Origin: Leptofilum sp050292445
GTDB lineage: Bacteria; Chloroflexota; Anaerolineae; Promineifilales; Promineifilaceae
DNA length: 13,420 bases
Assembly (NCBI GenBank): GCA_050292445.1
Contig: JBNKLQ010000171.1
Span: forward strand, 1-13,420
Direction: 5' to 3'
Below are positions 11,636 through 13,420 of this stretch, piece by piece (positions within the stretch are counted from its first letter, which is position 1; the number at the start of each line of letters is the position of its first letter). A model generated the notes under the pieces. That model had not been told where the DNA came from. It saw only the letters and a list, made by a program, of their open reading frames with translations, and made no database searches. The position numbers and the translations under genes are program-made.

Positions 11636-13420
11636 TTAAGGTGAATCCTGGGCACAGCGGAAGCCAATGTCTACATCAAATGTATTGGCTGAGACAACGT
11701 AGCGGCGGCTGGTGGTAAAAAAGGCGCCGTTGGTGTTATCGAAGCTGCCCCCACGGTAAATCTGGCTGCTGCCCGAATCCAGGTTGACGGGATTCGTTTC
11801 CGGTGAGTTGGCGTAGAAATTGCCGTCGAACCGGTCTTGTACCCACTCGTTCACATTCCCTGCCAAGTTAAATACATTAAATGGACTGGCCCCTTCGGGG
11901 AAGTCATCCACCGGTTCAGTATCCAGCGAACTGGCCGCAGACAGCGTGGCATCGAATTCATTGCCCCAAGGCCAGGTGAAGTTTTCCGGACCGCTGGCAG
12001 CAAATTCCCATTCAGCTTCAGTGGGCAGCCGCTTGCCTGCCCAGGTACAGTAAGCGTTGGCCTGGTTCCAGGTAACACCCATCACAGGATAATTGGCAAA
12101 GGTAGGATCATCCCGATAACCTGACCGGCGGAAGGAGTTGCGCAAGTTGGCCTGAGTACAGCCGCCTTCGGCTACACAGGCCTGATACGCTTCATTGCTT
12201 ACCTCGAATATGTCTATAAAGTAAGGATCGAGTGTAACGGAATGTTCCGGTCGTTCATTAGGTTCGCCTGTTTCTGAGCCCATCAGGAAGCTGCCGCCGG
12301 GAACGAGCACCATGCCTTCGGGGACTGGAATTTGGGTGGGTTCTGGCGTGGCGGATGGGGCTACGGTGGCTGTAGATTCGATATCGGCAACGGCCGTTTC
12401 CGTTGGCTCTGCTGATTCTGTCGTGGCTGTCGGATTGGGGGCTGTGTCTTCAGAAGCCGCTTCGGTTGGTTCTGCGTCTACGGTTTCCTCTGTGCTCTGG
12501 GCAATTGTGTCACCAAGTTCTAGCACGGTGAGCGCATCGTAATGGACATGGGCGCGGGTTTCGTCGAACGTTTCCACGTAAAAGCCAAAGTCGCCATTAC
12601 TGTAGCTATTGTCTGTGAAAGTGGTGATGATACGGCCGTCTATAAAAAAGGAAAATGTGCTGCCGCTAGCATCTACCCGAAGCGTATCGGCTGCTTCTAC
12701 CGAACCACCTTGAATGGCCTCATTGCTGCCGCCAGTTAGAGAATCAATGGGGCCGCTGTCCAGCGTTTCCAGGCCGTCGCCGCTGGCTTTTAGCACGGCC
12801 CATTGACCGGAACGCGGGGCAACGGTGAATGCATAAAATTGTCGGTTATCCACTTGCCGCAGCAGTAACCCGTAGCGATATTCACCGGCGTCGCTTTCCA
12901 GAATATCCACGAACACACGCGCTTCCAGGCTCACATTCGTAGCATCTGTACCGAAAACGGCCGTTGCCACCTGATTTTGTCCCGTTGCTTCAACGTGGTA
13001 AAAGTCTGGTGGATGATAGCCACGCCAGGCTGTATCTTCTTTCAGGTCAGGCCAGCCACTTTCTGGATTGCTGAAATCATCTGTGAGCAAAATTGCCTCA
13101 TCGGGCACCACCTCCACTTCGGTGGCGGCGCAGCGCACACCGGTAGAGGCAATCATGGTTGGTAAATTGGGATCGCCCTGTAGCCGGTAGGCCATATCTT
13201 TGAGGAAGTCAAACGCGCCACCGCGTGCCACTTCTTGCCCATCAGGCACATCTGCATACGGTTTATCGACCCATTCCCACACGTTGCCGCTCAGGTCGTA
13301 AGCGCCTACCCACGAGACACCGGTGGGGAAACTGCCAACGGCAAAAATCTCATCTGGTTCAGTGCCGCCCCAGTTGAGGCGCGTGGGGTTCCATTCATTT
13401 CCCCAGGGGTACACTAACCC
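11636..13420 (-). CDS. Two SUMF1/FGE-fold domains flanking a concanavalin-like domain (5' end off the window)
   Basis: The frame stays open to the right edge, so at least 595 codons are present and the N-terminus is missing. Domains, numbered from Tyr-Pro-Trp-Gly-Asn near the edge: end of a first SUMF1-fold domain (about 1-98; YPWGNEW, LSGNVWEW, ARGGAF, GVRCA); a laminin-G/concanavalin-like sandwich (about 108-300; DDFSNPESGW, YRYGLLLR, FYAFTVAP, GDFGFYVETF); an acidic Thr/Ala/Pro linker (about 301-365); and a complete second SUMF1-fold domain (about 368-590; MVLVPGGSFLMGS, GKRLPTEAEWEFA, NLAGNVNEWV, YRGGSF, GFRCA). The catalytic Cys pair of true formylglycine-generating enzymes, expected near the SRRYVV segment (569-574), is absent, so sulfatase activation is unlikely. 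A secreted or surface binding role is plausible; the missing end would show a signal peptide or kinase domain. Confidence 0.9.
   Translation of the reverse strand, partial: GLVYPWGNEWNPTRLNWGGTEPDEIFAVGSFPTGVSWVGAYDLSGNVWEWVDKPYADVPDGQEVARGGAFDFLKDMAYRLQGDPNLPTMIASTGVRCAATEVEVVPDEAILLTDDFSNPESGWPDLKEDTAWRGYHPPDFYHVEATGQNQVATAVFGTDATNVSLEARVFVDILESDAGEYRYGLLLRQVDNRQFYAFTVAPRSGQWAVLKASGDGLETLDSGPIDSLTGGSNEAIQGGSVEAADTLRVDASGSTFSFFIDGRIITTFTDNSYSNGDFGFYVETFDETRAHVHYDALTVLELGDTIAQSTEETVDAEPTEAASEDTAPNPTATTESAEPTETAVADIESTATVAPSATPEPTQIPVPEGMVLVPGGSFLMGSETGEPNERPEHSVTLDPYFIDIFEVSNEAYQACVAEGGCTQANLRNSFRRSGYRDDPTFANYPVMGVTWNQANAYCTWAGKRLPTEAEWEFAASGPENFTWPWGNEFDATLSAASSLDTEPVDDFPEGASPFNVFNLAGNVNEWVQDRFDGNFYANSPETNPVNLDSGSSQIYRGGSFDNTNGAFFTTSRRYVVSANTFDVDIGFRCAQDSP

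Larger units (their letters stand above)
99..12964. repeat. Dispersed highly iterated palindrome ACGGCCGT (22 copies)
   Basis: Copies start at 99, 245, 585, 1205, 1949, 2262, 2457, 3662, 3672, 5119, 5342, 5775, 7546, 7958, 8575, 8772, 9114, 11114, 11351, 12390, 12632 and 12957. Nineteen are inside genes and three between them. In genes they read as T-A-V (ten), N/D-G-R (five) or R-P (four), so no single frame or peptide explains them. The base before the palindrome is A or T in all but one. Near-matches also occur (for example 1673, 7913, 9204). Confidence 0.9.

Noticed and set aside
11636..13420. Formylglycine-generating enzyme / sulfatase modifier
   Set aside because: The fold matches but the required Cys pair is missing in the complete domain, and no sulfatase gene is nearby.

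Overview
The window looks like chromosomal DNA of a member of the Chloroflexota, probably of the Anaerolineae/Caldilineae type. This is an inference from protein style: Thr/Pro-rich linkers in exported proteins, a carbohydrate-binding-like plus Ig-like protein, SUMF1-fold repeats, and the rpsO-pnp gene pair. No rRNA or marker phylogeny is available. No tRNA, rRNA, CRISPR array, transposase or phage gene was seen.

Layout. Positions 38-2176 (minus strand) hold a probable operon: a small acidic protein, RadC, then a beta-sandwich protein with no recognised function. A structured intergenic region with stacked inverted repeats follows (about 2177-2398). Next come an AI-2E/PerM family membrane protein (2399-3628), a pnp terminator, pnp (3877-6078) and rpsO (6371-6640), all on the minus strand. 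rpsO precedes pnp as in many bacteria, with a terminator and a highly foldable pnp leader between them. Promoters for rpsO and for a plus-strand operon lie back to back at about 6718-6775.

The plus-strand operon (6821-9707) is the most interesting part. A Tat-signal, Thr/Pro-linker exported protein is followed within 3 bases by a PqqD-like protein. That gene is joined by ATGA start/stop overlaps to an HPr-kinase-like ATPase and a pfam14907-type nucleotidyltransferase. The last three resemble the 'HPr-rel-A' set and the accessory genes of some RiPP clusters. No cyclase, protease or radical-SAM enzyme is present, so the reaction and substrate are unknown.

Downstream, on the minus strand, lie the remains of an amidase-signature gene, recognisable as three fragments in shifted frames (9713-10027). 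Then come panD (aspartate decarboxylase) with a strong terminator, an apparently leaderless DUF7662-like/HTH regulator, a near-consensus promoter driving two small overlapping ORFs, and a bidirectional-looking hairpin. A large minus-strand SUMF1-fold protein runs off the right edge.

Across the whole window the 8-bp palindrome ACGGCCGT occurs 22 times by my count, against about 0.2 expected for a random 8-mer. It appears in all three reading frames and between genes, like the cyanobacterial HIP1 element but with a different sequence.
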